A DNA stretch of 64,000 nt from an uncultured Clostridium sp. (GTDB lineage: Bacteria; Bacillota; Clostridia; TANB77; CAG-508): positions 169,992 through 233,991 of the forward strand of contig CANOVB010000002.1 of assembly GCA_947570695.1 (NCBI GenBank). Reading direction: 5' to 3'. The stretch's first letter is position 1; each line of letters begins with the position of its first letter. Position numbers and translations under genes: made by a program. Below, one piece after another: positions 63,290 to 64,000 of this stretch. The notes under the pieces were generated by a model, which was given only the letters and a program-made list of their open reading frames with translations, ran no database searches and was not told the DNA's origin.

Positions 63290-64000
63290 TTATTCCTCCT
63301 CATCTTTGAAAAACCTATTTATAATTAATCTTTCTCCAATCATAAGTACATTACTTACTAACCAATAAAGTGCAAGTCCAAGTGGTGCTATAAGGGCTAT
63401 ACTAACAGCCATTATTGGCATCATAAGAGTCATTTGCTTGTTCATTTCTTCCATTGTATCTATTTCTTTGTCTTCCTTTTTATTCTCTTCATCTTCTTTT
63501 TTTGTTTCTTGTTTTACTAGTTTTTCAGTATTTTCTTCTTCTTTTGCTTTTTTATTCATACTTGTTGTTAATTTAGTTGAAACTATTGAAGTTAATACAT
63601 ATAAAATAGGAATTATATAAACTTTAAAATCTTTATAATTTTGTGTTGGTATATCACTTAAGTCTAATCCTAAAAAATCCATATTTAATCTTACTTGTTC
63701 ATCTTCTGAGCTCATTTCCTTTATTATAGCTATTTCTGGATATCTTACTTGTCCCTCTGCTTTTTCAGATATTGTTTGTGTATAATTATTAATCGTATTT
63801 ACATCTATATGTTTCATAAATGTTAATGGTTTACTTACCAAGAAAAACATTGATAATACAATTATCATTTGTAAAATCGAACTTAAACAGCCACTAAAAG
63901 GGCTCATATTTTCCCTTTTGTATAAATCCATAAGTTCTTGACTTTGCCTTACTTGATCATTACTATATTTTTCTTGTATTTCTTTTACCTTTACCTGCAT
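63290..64000 (-). CDS. yidC: Membrane protein insertase YidC/OxaA (start beyond right edge)
   Basis: The 236 visible residues are the C-terminal part of YidC, which inserts and folds membrane proteins. The visible part begins MQVKVKEIQEKYSNDQVRQSQELMDLYKRE, a segment that follows the first membrane helices in the family. The Met at the window edge is therefore internal and the gene is cut. Further features are NMSPFSGCLSSILQMIIVLSMFF, the extracytoplasmic loop, then helices with YIIPILYVLTSIVSTKL, an unusually long Lys/Glu-rich cytoplasmic loop (about 150-180), and MMPIMAVSIALIAPLGLALYW. Confidence 0.95.
   Translation of the reverse strand: MQVKVKEIQEKYSNDQVRQSQELMDLYKRENMSPFSGCLSSILQMIIVLSMFFLVSKPLTFMKHIDVNTINNYTQTISEKAEGQVRYPEIAIIKEMSSEDEQVRLNMDFLGLDLSDIPTQNYKDFKVYIIPILYVLTSIVSTKLTTSMNKKAKEEENTEKLVKQETKKEDEENKKEDKEIDTMEEMNKQMTLMMPIMAVSIALIAPLGLALYWLVSNVLMIGERLIINRFFKDEEE

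Overview
The window comes from a very AT-rich, Gram-positive, low-GC member of the Bacillota. It is most likely an uncultured gut-type Clostridia. The basis is the base composition, strong GGAGG ribosome sites, LPxTG-type wall anchors, a GerM-like protein, and the gene order yidC-jag-mnmE-mnmG-rsmG-parA-parB, which is typical of the origin-proximal region of this phylum. TGA is used as a stop, so the code is standard. Nearly everything is on the minus strand; only a hemolysin-III-like gene and a giant activase gene (44.2-49.4 kb) are on plus.

Region 1 (1-41 kb) is a surface-protein island. It has two paralogous giant repeat adhesins. One is cut by the left edge (1-3414). The other is complete, at 7963 residues (17099-40990). 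They share a conserved upstream block and each is preceded by a short candidate ORF. Between them lie a 3D-domain cell-wall protein, lemA with a frame-shifted htpX, a wall-anchored cohesin-like protein, and next to it a secreted LRR/Ig-like protein ending in a dockerin. A four-gene cluster follows: WG-repeat membrane protein, unknown membrane protein, acpS, tatD. The cohesin-dockerin neighbours suggest a surface-docking system that uses cellulosome-type chemistry to display an adhesin-like protein instead of an enzyme.

Region 2 (41-49.5 kb) is housekeeping and metabolic: rsmI, trmN6 and a GerMN-domain protein on minus, then a PAQR/hemolysin III membrane protein and a 1449-residue 2-hydroxyacyl-CoA dehydratase activase-like protein on plus.

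Region 3 (49.5-56 kb) is about 6.5 kb without recognisable protein genes, interrupted only by two tRNA-Ser genes. It is not featureless. It carries seven copies of a 10-bp motif (GTTTACTTAA), a block of about 2.7 kb whose purine/pyrimidine strand bias and motif orientation are both reversed relative to the flanks, a degenerate 124-bp tandem repeat, a parS-like site and several DnaA boxes.

Region 4 (56-64 kb) is the chromosome-partition and tRNA-modification cluster: a DUF4446 protein, ParB, ParA, RsmG, MnmG, MnmE, Jag and a YidC cut by the right edge. Three parS-like sites share a variant core. oriC and dnaA probably lie beyond the right edge, but the DnaA boxes next to the parAB cluster are worth testing.
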